Assembly: GCF_007830495.1 (NCBI RefSeq)
Contig: NZ_VLKW01000004.1
Location: 1 to 64,000 of the forward strand
Direction of reading: 5' to 3'
DNA: 64,000 bases
Source: Pseudoduganella flava
GTDB taxonomy: Bacteria > Pseudomonadota > Gammaproteobacteria > Burkholderiales > Burkholderiaceae_D
Each line of letters starts with the position of its first letter. Positions within the stretch are counted from its first letter, which is position 1. Made by a program: the position numbers and the translations under genes. Shown piece after piece: positions 17,883 through 25,673 of the stretch. A model generated the notes under the pieces. That model ran no database searches and was not told where the DNA came from. It worked only from the letters and a program-made list of their open reading frames with translations.

Positions 17883-17896
17883 TGAAAACGATTTCA
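17883..17896. promoter_or_regulatory. LacI-type operator 3 (TGAAAACGATTTCA)
   Basis: This sequence is identical to the operator in front of the beta-glucosidase gene at 31875-31888. It lies 66 bp before the TonB-receptor start codon. Confidence 0.85.
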
Positions 17897-17902
17897 GTTT
17901 CA

Positions 17903-17916
17903 AGAAATCGTTTTCA
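17903..17916. promoter_or_regulatory. LacI-type operator 4 (AGAAATCGTTTTCA)
   Basis: The reverse complement differs from TGAAAACGATTTCA at one position. It is the operator nearest the TonB receptor, 46 bp before its start codon. Confidence 0.75.
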
Positions 17917-17961
17917 TAACAACGCGACTGCCGCGCAGCAGTGCGGCAACAAAGGAGACTT

Positions 17962-20412
17962 ATGAACACCCGTACGCCACGTGCGCGCCGCCTCGGCTCG
18001 CCCATCCAACTCGCGGTCCTGACGCTGCTGGCCGGCATCAACGGCGCCTACGCGCAGACCGCCGGCGTCAACGCCACCCCCGAGGCGCCGAAAGAGCAGC
18101 AGCAAGCACAGAAAGCCGCCGAGGCCAATTCGACGGTCATCCCCGAAGTGTATGTGACGGCCACCAAGCGCAGCACGTCGCTGCAGCGCACCCCGGTCGC
18201 CGTGACGGCGATCAGCGCCGCGACGCTGGACGACAACCACGTGCAGACGATCCAGGACGTCGTCAACCTGGTGCCGGGCTTCTCCGCCACCAGCCAGGGC
18301 GACCACGGCGTGATCACGATGACGATGCGCGGCATCGGCAACGACAGCGCGAAGACGGAATACGCCGACCCCGAAGTGGCCGTATTCGTCGACGGCATCT
18401 ACTCGCCGCGTCCGGAAGGCGCAACCACGCTGCTGTTCGACCTGGACGGCATCGAAGTGCTGCGCGGCCCGCAGGGCACGCTGTGGGGCCGTAACTCCAC
18501 CGTCGGCGCCGTCAACATGCAGACTGCCAAGCCGACGCTGGGCAGCACGTCCGGCTACATCGAGGCGGGCATGGGCGACTACGCCCGCGTCGGCGGCCGC
18601 GGCGCGTTCAACATCCCGCTGTCCGACACGGCCGCGATGCGCGTCGCGTTCGTGCACGAGCAGCACGACGGCTACGTCGATTACCAGACGCCGCCGAACG
18701 TACCGCTGGACCAGCAGCGCGCCGCTGCCGCCGCCGTCATCGCCGCGGCGAACGCCAAGTACCCGAACAACCCGATCGCGTTCCAGCCGCTCAGCAACGC
18801 CCAGTTCGTCCAGGGCGGGCCGAAATACAATGCCCAGGACCAGACTGCCCTGCGCCTGTCGCTGCTGTGGGAAATCATGCCGAACCTGCACTGGAACGTG
18901 TCGTACGAGCGTTACCAGGACCGCGGCACGCCGAGCATGAACCTGATGCAGACGCCGCGGGCCGGCCAGGACCTGTGGTCCGCGCTGATCGATACGGCGC
19001 CGTCGCTGAAGCGCGACTCGAATTCCGTGCGCAGCCGGGTGGACTGGGCGATCAACCCGGACATGAGCCTGGCCTATATCGCCGGCTGGTCGTCGTTCCG
19101 CGGCTCGTCGACGTATGACCAGGATGGCGGCTCGTACATCCCGACCAGCTTCACGACGGGCGGCAAATCGCAGGCCAACAACACGCTGCTGTCGAAGTAC
19201 AAGAGCTACAGCCATGAAGTGGAGCTGCAGTCGACGGGCAAGAAGCAGGTCGACTGGCTGCTGGGCCTGTACTACGGCCATGAAAACAACGCGATGCGCT
19301 TCGACATTCCCATCATGAACGGCACCCAGCAGGGCACCGTGAACTGGCAGGGTTCGTTCATCCAGCCGAAGGAAACGGTCGAATCGAAGGCCGTGTTCGG
19401 GCAGGCCACGTGGAACATCAACGACCAGCTGCACCTGACGGGCGGCGCCCGCTACACGGACGACAAGCGCGAGAACATCGGCGGCATCGGCTGGGGCTGG
19501 AACGACAAGGCCGACGTGCCGCAACTGCCGATCAGCCCGAGCACGAATCCGGCGACCGCCGGTTCCGGCTTCGCGCTCAGCTCCAACAACAGCGGCTCGT
19601 TCAGCGGCAGCAAGGCCACGTGGCTGGGCCGTATCAGCTACGACATCACGCCGACGTCGATGCTGTATGCGAGCGTCTCGACCGGCTACAAGTCCGGCGG
19701 CCTGCAGGATGGCGGCGTGCCATATGGCCAGGAGACGCTGACGAACTATGAAGTGGGCAGCAAGAGCACGTTCATGAACGGCAAGGTCCGCATGAACAAC
19801 GCGCTGTACTACGAAAAGTTCAAGGGCTTCCAGTTCAGCGCACCCGTGACGAACCCGGACGGCAGCCACAGTCTGTCCACGTACAACGCGGAAGGCGCGA
19901 AAGTGTACGGCTTCGAGACGGAGATCGCGGCGAAGATCACGCCAGCGGACCGTGTGCAGTTCACCGGCACGTACACGCATGCGGAACTGGGCCAGCTGAT
20001 CGGCGGCTCGAACGACTACACGCTGCCGGTGTGCTCGATCCCGGGCATCTCGAACTGCCTGGACGTGACGGGCAACACGATGCCGCACTCGCCGAAGTGG
20101 AGCACGCAGATCATGTACCAGCACGTCTTCCAGCTGCCTACCGGCACGCTGACGCCGCGCCTGTCCGCGCACTGGGAATCGGCAAGCTGGCTGTCCGTGT
20201 TCAACCTGGGCGAGCCGGACCGCCAGAGTTCGTACGCGAAGGTGGACCTGGGCTTGCGCTACGACGCCGACAAGAAGTACTACGTCGACCTGTTCGTGCG
20301 TAACGCCGGCGACAAGAACATCAAGACCAGCGCGCAGAACCCGCAAGGCGTGTGGCAGGCGCAGTACCTGCCGCCGCGCACGATCGGCTTCAACGCGGGC
20401 TACACGTTCTAA
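17962..20412 (+). CDS. TonB-dependent outer-membrane receptor
   Basis: An 816-aa receptor with a signal peptide (LGSPIQLAVLTLLAGINGAYAQ), a plug domain (VYVTATKRSTSLQRTPVAVTAIS; VLRGPQGTLWGRNSTVGAVNM) and a C-terminal beta-barrel ending in GFNAGYTF with terminal aromatic Phe. The start at 17962 has AGGAGACTT in front and is preferred over an upstream GTG. Four LacI-type operators precede it, and the divergent partner is a tryptophan-halogenase-like gene plus the LacI regulator. That context resembles carbohydrate-uptake loci rather than iron uptake, and no Fur box is seen here. Substrate is probably an oligosaccharide or glucoside, by inference. It ends at a strong terminator. Confidence 0.94.
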   Translation: MNTRTPRARRLGSPIQLAVLTLLAGINGAYAQTAGVNATPEAPKEQQQAQKAAEANSTVIPEVYVTATKRSTSLQRTPVAVTAISAATLDDNHVQTIQDVVNLVPGFSATSQGDHGVITMTMRGIGNDSAKTEYADPEVAVFVDGIYSPRPEGATTLLFDLDGIEVLRGPQGTLWGRNSTVGAVNMQTAKPTLGSTSGYIEAGMGDYARVGGRGAFNIPLSDTAAMRVAFVHEQHDGYVDYQTPPNVPLDQQRAAAAAVIAAANAKYPNNPIAFQPLSNAQFVQGGPKYNAQDQTALRLSLLWEIMPNLHWNVSYERYQDRGTPSMNLMQTPRAGQDLWSALIDTAPSLKRDSNSVRSRVDWAINPDMSLAYIAGWSSFRGSSTYDQDGGSYIPTSFTTGGKSQANNTLLSKYKSYSHEVELQSTGKKQVDWLLGLYYGHENNAMRFDIPIMNGTQQGTVNWQGSFIQPKETVESKAVFGQATWNINDQLHLTGGARYTDDKRENIGGIGWGWNDKADVPQLPISPSTNPATAGSGFALSSNNSGSFSGSKATWLGRISYDITPTSMLYASVSTGYKSGGLQDGGVPYGQETLTNYEVGSKSTFMNGKVRMNNALYYEKFKGFQFSAPVTNPDGSHSLSTYNAEGAKVYGFETEIAAKITPADRVQFTGTYTHAELGQLIGGSNDYTLPVCSIPGISNCLDVTGNTMPHSPKWSTQIMYQHVFQLPTGTLTPRLSAHWESASWLSVFNLGEPDRQSSYAKVDLGLRYDADKKYYVDLFVRNAGDKNIKTSAQNPQGVWQAQYLPPRTIGFNAGYTF

Positions 20413-20432
20413 GGTTTCACGACGTCCCTCAC

Positions 20433-20460
20433 AACCCGGCTTTCGAGCCGGGTTTTTTTA
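20433..20460 (+). terminator. Rho-independent terminator of the TonB receptor gene
   Basis: AACCCGGCT and AGCCGGGTT form a perfect stem around TTCG, followed by seven T residues, 21 bp after the stop. Confidence 0.93.
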
Positions 20461-20528
20461 TCTCTTCGTCATCAGGGCGTCATCGGCGCTCACTAGACTG
20501 CATGCCTCCCGAACTTCCTATCGATGGC

Positions 20529-21959
20529 ATGAACAAGCACACCTTGCACCTCGCCGGCGCGACCCTGCTGGCGCTCTCCGTTGCCGCATGCGGCGGCGAT
20601 AACGACGAACAGGTTCCCGCCGTACCGACGCTGGCCGGCTTCGCCAGCCTGCCGGCCGACACTTACGTGGATGGCCCCACGTCCGGCCAGTTCATCACGG
20701 GCGGCGACCTGACCAACGCAACGGCGAACTACGGCTACACGCTGCCGTTCGTGAACAAGCAGCCGATGCAGGGCTTCTCGGCGTTCGCCACCGCGTTTGC
20801 CGGCAGCTGCTGGTACGTCATGCAGGACAACGGCTTCGGCGCGAAAGCCACGTCGCCGGATGCGCTGCTGCACGTGTACGCCGTAAAGCCCGACTGGGCC
20901 AGCGGCAAGGTGCAGGCGGCGAACTTCACCACGTGCGACACGCTGGCCGGCTTCAACGCCGACAGCTACATCCGCCTGCGCGACCCGGACCGCAAGCTGA
21001 GTTACGCGATCGTCGCGGACGGCGTGAATTACCCGGGCACCAGCGTCTCGCCGGCCGGGCGGACGATCCCCGTCGACCCGCTGATCAAGTCCGGCAAGCT
21101 GCTGACGGGCGGCGACCTGGATGTCGAGTCGTTCGTCATCGACGCGAGCGGCAATCTGTGGTTCGGCGACGAATTCGGCCCGTTCCTCGTGAAGACGGAC
21201 CGCACCGGCAAGGTACTGCAAAAGGAAGTGCCGCTGCCGAACACGTTCAAGCTGGGCACGAACCCGCTGGTGCAAAGCCCGAGCAATCCGACGCTCGGCA
21301 CGGCGGCGGCGAACCTGCCGAACTCCGGCGGCTTCGAGAGCATGACGATCAACCCGGCCGGCACGCGCATCTACACGATGCTGGAGCAGGCGATGACGAC
21401 GGACACGGACCCGCAACGCCGTATCCTGAACGTGTTCGACATCGTGGCCAACACGTATCTGCCGAACGCCTACGCATACAAGGTCGGCACGGGTACGTAC
21501 GTGAACGCCGCCGGCGCGACGATGAAGGAGGTCTTCACGGTCAACGACATGACGGCGATTAACGACCACGAATTCCTCGTCATCGAGAAGGACCGCGGAG
21601 CAGGGGACGCGCGCACCGGCAACTACAAGGCCAGCGGCGCGGACCGCGTCGCCGCGCGCGTGAAGAAGGTGTACAAGATCGACCTGAACAAGGTGGACAG
21701 CGACGGCTACCTGGTGAAGGAAGAAGTGGCGGACCTGATGAACCTCGCCGACCCGAAAGGCCTGGGCGGCGCCGCGACGATCAACGGCGTGTTCACGTTC
21801 CCGATGGAGAGCGTGGAAGCCGTGCGCATCGTCGACCGGCATACGATCATGATCGTCAACGACAGCAATTATCCCGGCGGGACTGGTGGGCGGAGTACGA
21901 CGCGGCCGGATAATGCGGAGTTCATTCTGGTGCGGTTGCCGGTGGGGTTGAACTTGTAG
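20529..21959 (+). CDS. Esterase-like activity of phytase family lipoprotein
   Basis: A 476-aa secreted protein. The start at 20529 gives a lipoprotein signal (MNKHTLHLAGATLLALSVAAC, lipid-bearing Cys21). An ATG at 20502 would add nine residues before it, and neither has a strong ribosome site. The body resembles the phytase-like esterase family: DLDVESFVIDASGNLWFGDEFGPFLVKTDRTGKVL, GGFESMTINPAGTRIYTMLEQ and EFLVIEKDRGAGDART are typical beta-propeller signatures. It probably hydrolyses phosphate or ester bonds outside the cytoplasm. It follows the TonB receptor terminator, so it is likely an independent unit. No pho-box was recognised. Confidence 0.85.
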   Translation: MNKHTLHLAGATLLALSVAACGGDNDEQVPAVPTLAGFASLPADTYVDGPTSGQFITGGDLTNATANYGYTLPFVNKQPMQGFSAFATAFAGSCWYVMQDNGFGAKATSPDALLHVYAVKPDWASGKVQAANFTTCDTLAGFNADSYIRLRDPDRKLSYAIVADGVNYPGTSVSPAGRTIPVDPLIKSGKLLTGGDLDVESFVIDASGNLWFGDEFGPFLVKTDRTGKVLQKEVPLPNTFKLGTNPLVQSPSNPTLGTAAANLPNSGGFESMTINPAGTRIYTMLEQAMTTDTDPQRRILNVFDIVANTYLPNAYAYKVGTGTYVNAAGATMKEVFTVNDMTAINDHEFLVIEKDRGAGDARTGNYKASGADRVAARVKKVYKIDLNKVDSDGYLVKEEVADLMNLADPKGLGGAATINGVFTFPMESVEAVRIVDRHTIMIVNDSNYPGGTGGRSTTRPDNAEFILVRLPVGLNL

Positions 21960-22104
21960 CGAACGGGGCGCCAGGAGCGGGAGCGGCCTTGGGCTCGATC
22001 GTCGCGTTCACGCCGCGTGAGCTCAAGGAAATCCGCGTGGTGGGTTTTCGTGAGACTTTTCGGTGCCCGCCTGCGCTATTGTTCCCCATCACCAGGGAGA
22101 GATC

Positions 22105-22458
22105 ATGTCCACGCCACACCAGTCAACGTTGATGAAGTCCATCGTCCTGTTTTTTGTGAAAGCCCTGACATTCAACGTCATCTTCTGGATGTTCTGGTTC
22201 CTGTTGCTGCAACCGGCGAGCAGCGGCGGCGCGAAAACACAGGCGAGTGCGACCGACGAGATGATCGCGAAGTACAACGCGCAGCTGAAGGAAACTGCAC
22301 GGCAGACGGGCGAAGCGTCGCGGCAGATGGAGGTCGCGGCCGGGTTGCAGAAGCGCTATGCCGCGCTCCTCGAACTGCAGGAAGCGAACGAGCGCCGGCA
22401 CCAGGTGCTTCTGCAGACGATGGAGCGCGAAGCCGGTATCCGGCATCGAGAACCATGA
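22105..22458 (+). CDS. Small membrane-anchored coiled-coil protein, unknown
   Basis: A 117-aa protein with one hydrophobic segment at about residues 12-37 (SIVLFFVKALTFNVIFWMFW), followed by a charged helical tail predicted to be coiled coil (MIAKYNAQLKETARQTGEASRQMEVAAGLQKRY...ELQEANERRHQVLLQTME). The start has a GGGAGAG ribosome site 6 bases upstream. No family is recognised. The topology (short cytoplasmic N-terminus, one membrane helix, long soluble helix) suggests a membrane-tethered adaptor. Codon use matches its neighbours. Confidence 0.7.
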   Translation: MSTPHQSTLMKSIVLFFVKALTFNVIFWMFWFLLLQPASSGGAKTQASATDEMIAKYNAQLKETARQTGEASRQMEVAAGLQKRYAALLELQEANERRHQVLLQTMEREAGIRHREP

Positions 22459-22775
22459 CCGCTTGCCCCTCCTGATGCCGGCGCGGATCGCGGTTGCCGC
22501 TGGCGTTGAGCTTGCGTAATTCGGCTGGGTGTATTCCGCGGCTTTACCTTGGATAACCGGGCCAGCCGGCCTGGAGGCTCGCTCTCACTGGTCATGCGGC
22601 ATGCGTGCCTGAAGAATGTGCGCAGTCCATTCATCAGGGACGATGGCGCCGTTGCTTTCATGACGTGCCGGAACAGTACACATTCCTGCTGCATCATCGG
22701 CATCGCCCCATCACGGAGCCACCAACCGCTTCACATGGAGCATGACGCGGACGGGGCCGCGCCCCGTCTTTCGAT
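22459..22775. other. 317-bp intergenic stretch without a recognisable gene
   Basis: Open frames here lack ribosome sites and family resemblance. Near the right end the inverted sequence GACGGGGCCGCGCCCCGTC (22750-22768) could form a hairpin after the isochorismatase-like gene, but only a short T run follows, and on the plus strand. Confidence 0.5.
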
Positions 22776-23456
22776 CTATCCCGCCTCCCGCGCCGCCTGC
22801 TGCGCCCGCGCATAACTCTCGGCCACGGCCGCATAGTTCGGCGCGACCATCCCATAAAGCCTCGCCAGGTCGGCCGCTTCCGGGCGGGCCCACGTGCGGT
22901 GCAGTTCCGACAGCAGCGCGTTCGTCGTCGTGGGCGTGACACCGCCCTGGACGAAGCGGGCCAGCGAGACGCGCGATGCCATCTCGCTGGGGTCGCCCGA
23001 CGCGTCGATCACGGCATAGACCTGATAGCCCGCCGCCCGGGCGTCGAGCGCGGGGAACATCACGCAGACACTGGTCCATACGCCCGCCATCACGAGCGTC
23101 CTGCGGCCGGTGGCGCGCACCGTGCCGACGAAGTCGTCGTTGTCCCACGCGTTGACTTCGCCCTTGCGCGGCACGTAGACCGCATGCGGCGCAAGGTCGT
23201 GGATCTCGGGCATCAGCGGACCGTTGGTGCCGGCCGGCTCCGAGGCCGTCGTGATCACGGGGATGTGCAGCAGCGTGCACAGCCTGGCGATCGTCTCGAC
23301 GTTGCGCCGCAGGTCGGCGACCGGTATGTCCTTGACGGTCTGGAACAGACCCGACTGATGGTCGAGCAGCAGGACGACCGTGTCGGCCGGGTCGAGCAGC
23401 ATGGCGCCGCCGCCGGAAGGTGTGACGGAGGCTTTCGATGGCATGGAATTCGTCAT
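22776..23456 (-). CDS. Isochorismatase-family cysteine hydrolase
   Basis: A 226-aa hydrolase of the isochorismatase-like superfamily, closest in look to YcaC-type proteins. Catalytic residues expected for the fold are seen: Asp in VVLLLDHQSGLF, Lys in VPRKGEVNAW, and the nucleophile Cys in MAGVWTSVCVMFPAL. The start at 23456 is preceded by AAGGAGAACCAAC. It lies 23 bp after the stop of the first alpha/beta-hydrolase, so three hydrolases form one minus-strand operon (25337 to 22776). The divergent gene is a large wHTH regulator. Substrate is unknown. Confidence 0.88.
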   Translation of the reverse strand: MTNSMPSKASVTPSGGGAMLLDPADTVVLLLDHQSGLFQTVKDIPVADLRRNVETIARLCTLLHIPVITTASEPAGTNGPLMPEIHDLAPHAVYVPRKGEVNAWDNDDFVGTVRATGRRTLVMAGVWTSVCVMFPALDARAAGYQVYAVIDASGDPSEMASRVSLARFVQGGVTPTTTNALLSELHRTWARPEAADLARLYGMVAPNYAAVAESYARAQQAAREAG

Positions 23457-23479
23457 GTTGGTTCTCCTTGTTGAAGGCA

Positions 23480-24367
23480 TTACGAGGCAGGGTGCGCGTG
23501 CAGCGTGCGCTCGAGGAAGCGGCGCATTGGCGCGATCATCTCGTCCGCCTTGTCTTCCAGCGCGAAGTGGCCGGTGTCGAAGCGGTGCAGCTCCGCGTCC
23601 GGCAGATCGTCCAGGTAGGCCTGCGCTCCCGCCGACAGGAAGATCGGATCGTTGTCGCCCCACAGGATCAGCGTGGGCGGCTGATGATCGCGGAAGTAGC
23701 GGTGGAACTCGGGGTACAGCGCGACGTTGGTGCGGTAGTCGCGGATGATGTCGAGCTGGATGTCCACGTTGCCGGCACGGTCCAGGAAGAACTGGTCGTG
23801 GATCCACGCCGCCGGATCGACGCGGCTGGCGTCCTGCACGCCCGTGACGTACTGGAACCGCGTGCCTTCCAGCGTCAGGAATGGGCGCATCGCATCGCGG
23901 TTCGCCTGGCTGTCGTCGGCCCACAGCGCGCGAGTCGAGGCCCAGAAGTCGCCCATTCCCGCCTCGTAGGCATTGCCGTTCTGGACCACCAGCGCCGTCA
24001 CGCGCTCCGGGTGCTTCAGCGCGAGGCGCAGGCCGACGGGCGCGCCGTAGTCCATCACGTACAGCGCGTAGCTGCTCACTTCCAGGCGCGCGAGCCAGGC
24101 GTCGACGACGTCCGTGAACGCCGCGAAGCCATAAGGGAAGCTGCCGCGCGGCGGCATCGACGACAGGCCGAATCCCGGCAGGTCCGGCGCGAGGACGCGG
24201 TAGCGGTCGGCCAGCGCCGGGATCAGGTTGCGGTACATGTGCGACGAGCTGGGAAAGCCGTGCAGCAGGACCACGGCGGGCGCGTCCTGCGGGCCCGCTT
24301 CGCGGTGGAAGATATCGAGGCCGGCGATGCTCGTCGAGCGGTGCCGGGTCGTTGGGATCGCGCTCAT
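23480..24367 (-). CDS. Alpha/beta-hydrolase with Asp nucleophile (epoxide hydrolase/dehalogenase-like), copy 1
   Basis: A 295-aa alpha/beta-fold hydrolase. The oxyanion HGFP motif is in VVLLHGFPSSSHMYRNLIP. The nucleophile elbow reads VMDYGAPVG, with Asp rather than Ser, as in epoxide hydrolases and haloalkane dehalogenases. Acid and base residues are likely in LILWGDNDPIF and [10 protein letters not shown]. The Trp that follows the nucleophile in dehalogenases is Tyr here, so epoxide or another ester-like substrate seems as likely. The start at 24367 has TGGAG five bases upstream. It is paralogous to the next gene, 70 bp upstream. Confidence 0.87.
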   Translation of the reverse strand: MSAIPTTRHRSTSIAGLDIFHREAGPQDAPAVVLLHGFPSSSHMYRNLIPALADRYRVLAPDLPGFGLSSMPPRGSFPYGFAAFTDVVDAWLARLEVSSYALYVMDYGAPVGLRLALKHPERVTALVVQNGNAYEAGMGDFWASTRALWADDSQANRDAMRPFLTLEGTRFQYVTGVQDASRVDPAAWIHDQFFLDRAGNVDIQLDIIRDYRTNVALYPEFHRYFRDHQPPTLILWGDNDPIFLSAGAQAYLDDLPDAELHRFDTGHFALEDKADEMIAPMRRFLERTLHAHPAS

Positions 24368-24437
24368 GGCGGCTCCAGATGAATGACGCGTGGAAGGAAG
24401 CCGCCGGCGCCTCGCGTGCGGCGCCGGCGGCGGCAAG

Positions 24438-25337
24438 TCACAGATTCCGGCCGAGGAAATCGCGGATCAGCGGCACCATCTCATCGAGCTTGTCTTCGAG
24501 CGCGAAGTGGCCCGTATCGAGCAGGTGCAGTTCCGCCTTGGGCAGGTCGCGCAGGTAGGGATGCGCGCCGGGTTCGGGGAAGATGTAGTCGTTCTTGCCC
24601 CACACGATCAGCGTCGGCGGCTGGTACTGGCGGAAGAACGCCTGGAAGTCGGGGTACAGCGGCACGTTCGAGCCGTAGTCGCGGAACAGGTCGAGCTGGA
24701 TCTCGCGGTTGCCGGGGCGGTCGAGCAGGGCCTGGTCGACGATCCAGTTGTCCGGACTGATCCTGGCGACGTCGCTCATGCCGTCGGTGTACTGGAATTT
24801 CGTGATCTCCAGCGTGACGAGGTTGGCGATCGCTTCGCGCCGCTGCGGCGTGTCCTCGGCCCAGTAAGCCTTGATCGGATCCCAGAATGTTTCAAGCCCT
24901 TCGGTGTAGGCGTTCCCGTTCTGCACAATCAGCGTCTGCAGGCGCTCCGGGTGCTTCAGCGCCATGCGGTAACCGATCGGTGCGCCGTAATCCATCACGT
25001 ACATGCTGTAGCGGGTGATGCCCAGCGCGTCGGTGAGCTTGTCGACGATGTCCGCCAGGTGCGCAAACGTGTAGGCGAATGCCTTGTGATCGGGTGCCGC
25101 GCTCTGGCCGAAGCCGGGATAGTCCGGCGCGATCACGTGATAACGATCGGCCAGCAGCGGGATCAGGTTGCGGAACATGTGCGACGACGTCGGAAAGCCG
25201 TGCAGCAGTAACAGCGTCGGCTTACCGGCGGGCCCCGCTTCGCGATAGAACACGTCGACGCTGTCGATATTCACCGTCCTGTAATGGACGACGGGGATTG
25301 GCTGTTCGATCTGCACGGCGGTTTGCATTGGTTTCAT
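24438..25337 (-). CDS. Alpha/beta-hydrolase with Asp nucleophile, copy 2
   Basis: A 299-aa paralogue of the 23480-24367 protein ([62 protein letters not shown]). The start at 25337 (MKPMQ) has GGAGG just upstream; the ATG at 25349 overlaps that ribosome site and is less likely. It is the first gene of the hydrolase operon and is divergent from the regulator at 25674, with a 336-bp gap that must hold both promoters. The two copies differ in the lid region, so they may split a substrate range. Confidence 0.87.
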   Translation of the reverse strand: MKPMQTAVQIEQPIPVVHYRTVNIDSVDVFYREAGPAGKPTLLLLHGFPTSSHMFRNLIPLLADRYHVIAPDYPGFGQSAAPDHKAFAYTFAHLADIVDKLTDALGITRYSMYVMDYGAPIGYRMALKHPERLQTLIVQNGNAYTEGLETFWDPIKAYWAEDTPQRREAIANLVTLEITKFQYTDGMSDVARISPDNWIVDQALLDRPGNREIQLDLFRDYGSNVPLYPDFQAFFRQYQPPTLIVWGKNDYIFPEPGAHPYLRDLPKAELHLLDTGHFALEDKLDEMVPLIRDFLGRNL

Positions 25338-25673
25338 GGGTTCCTCCATAAGGTAGAGGGCCGGATGGGCCCTGGTCTGGCGCTTCGGAGGTACTCTATC
25401 CCGCTGCCGCGGGAAGGCTTCAGTTAATCCCGGTTAAAAGGTGGGAAGCCGATTCACCGCCGGCGCGCGTGCACCACGGCCCGCGTATCGCGGCGAATAT
25501 CGAGTGCAATATCCGGTGCATTGGCGAACCCGAGGTTGTCGGAGGAGAAGTCGAATTGACGGTGCGGCGCATGGGAATGCGCCGATAAAAACCTGGCCCG
25601 TCCGATGGGCCGCTTGTATACTATTTTTTAACCATGAGTAGCAACGATGAATGAACCGTACAAGGGAGAGCGC
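25338..25673. promoter_or_regulatory. Divergent intergenic region, hydrolase operon / wHTH regulator
   Basis: This 336-bp gap contains no gene. A -10-like TATACT followed by an AT-rich run lies near 25616-25630, upstream of the regulator, without a convincing -35. GAATATCGAGTGCAATATCC near 25494-25513 repeats AATATC on either side of a short spacer and is a candidate regulator site. No known operator was recognised. Confidence 0.4.

Noticed and set aside
22356..22815. Possible small genes in the gap before the isochorismatase-like gene
   Set aside because: No ribosome site, Arg/Ser-rich composition and no recognisable family on either strand.
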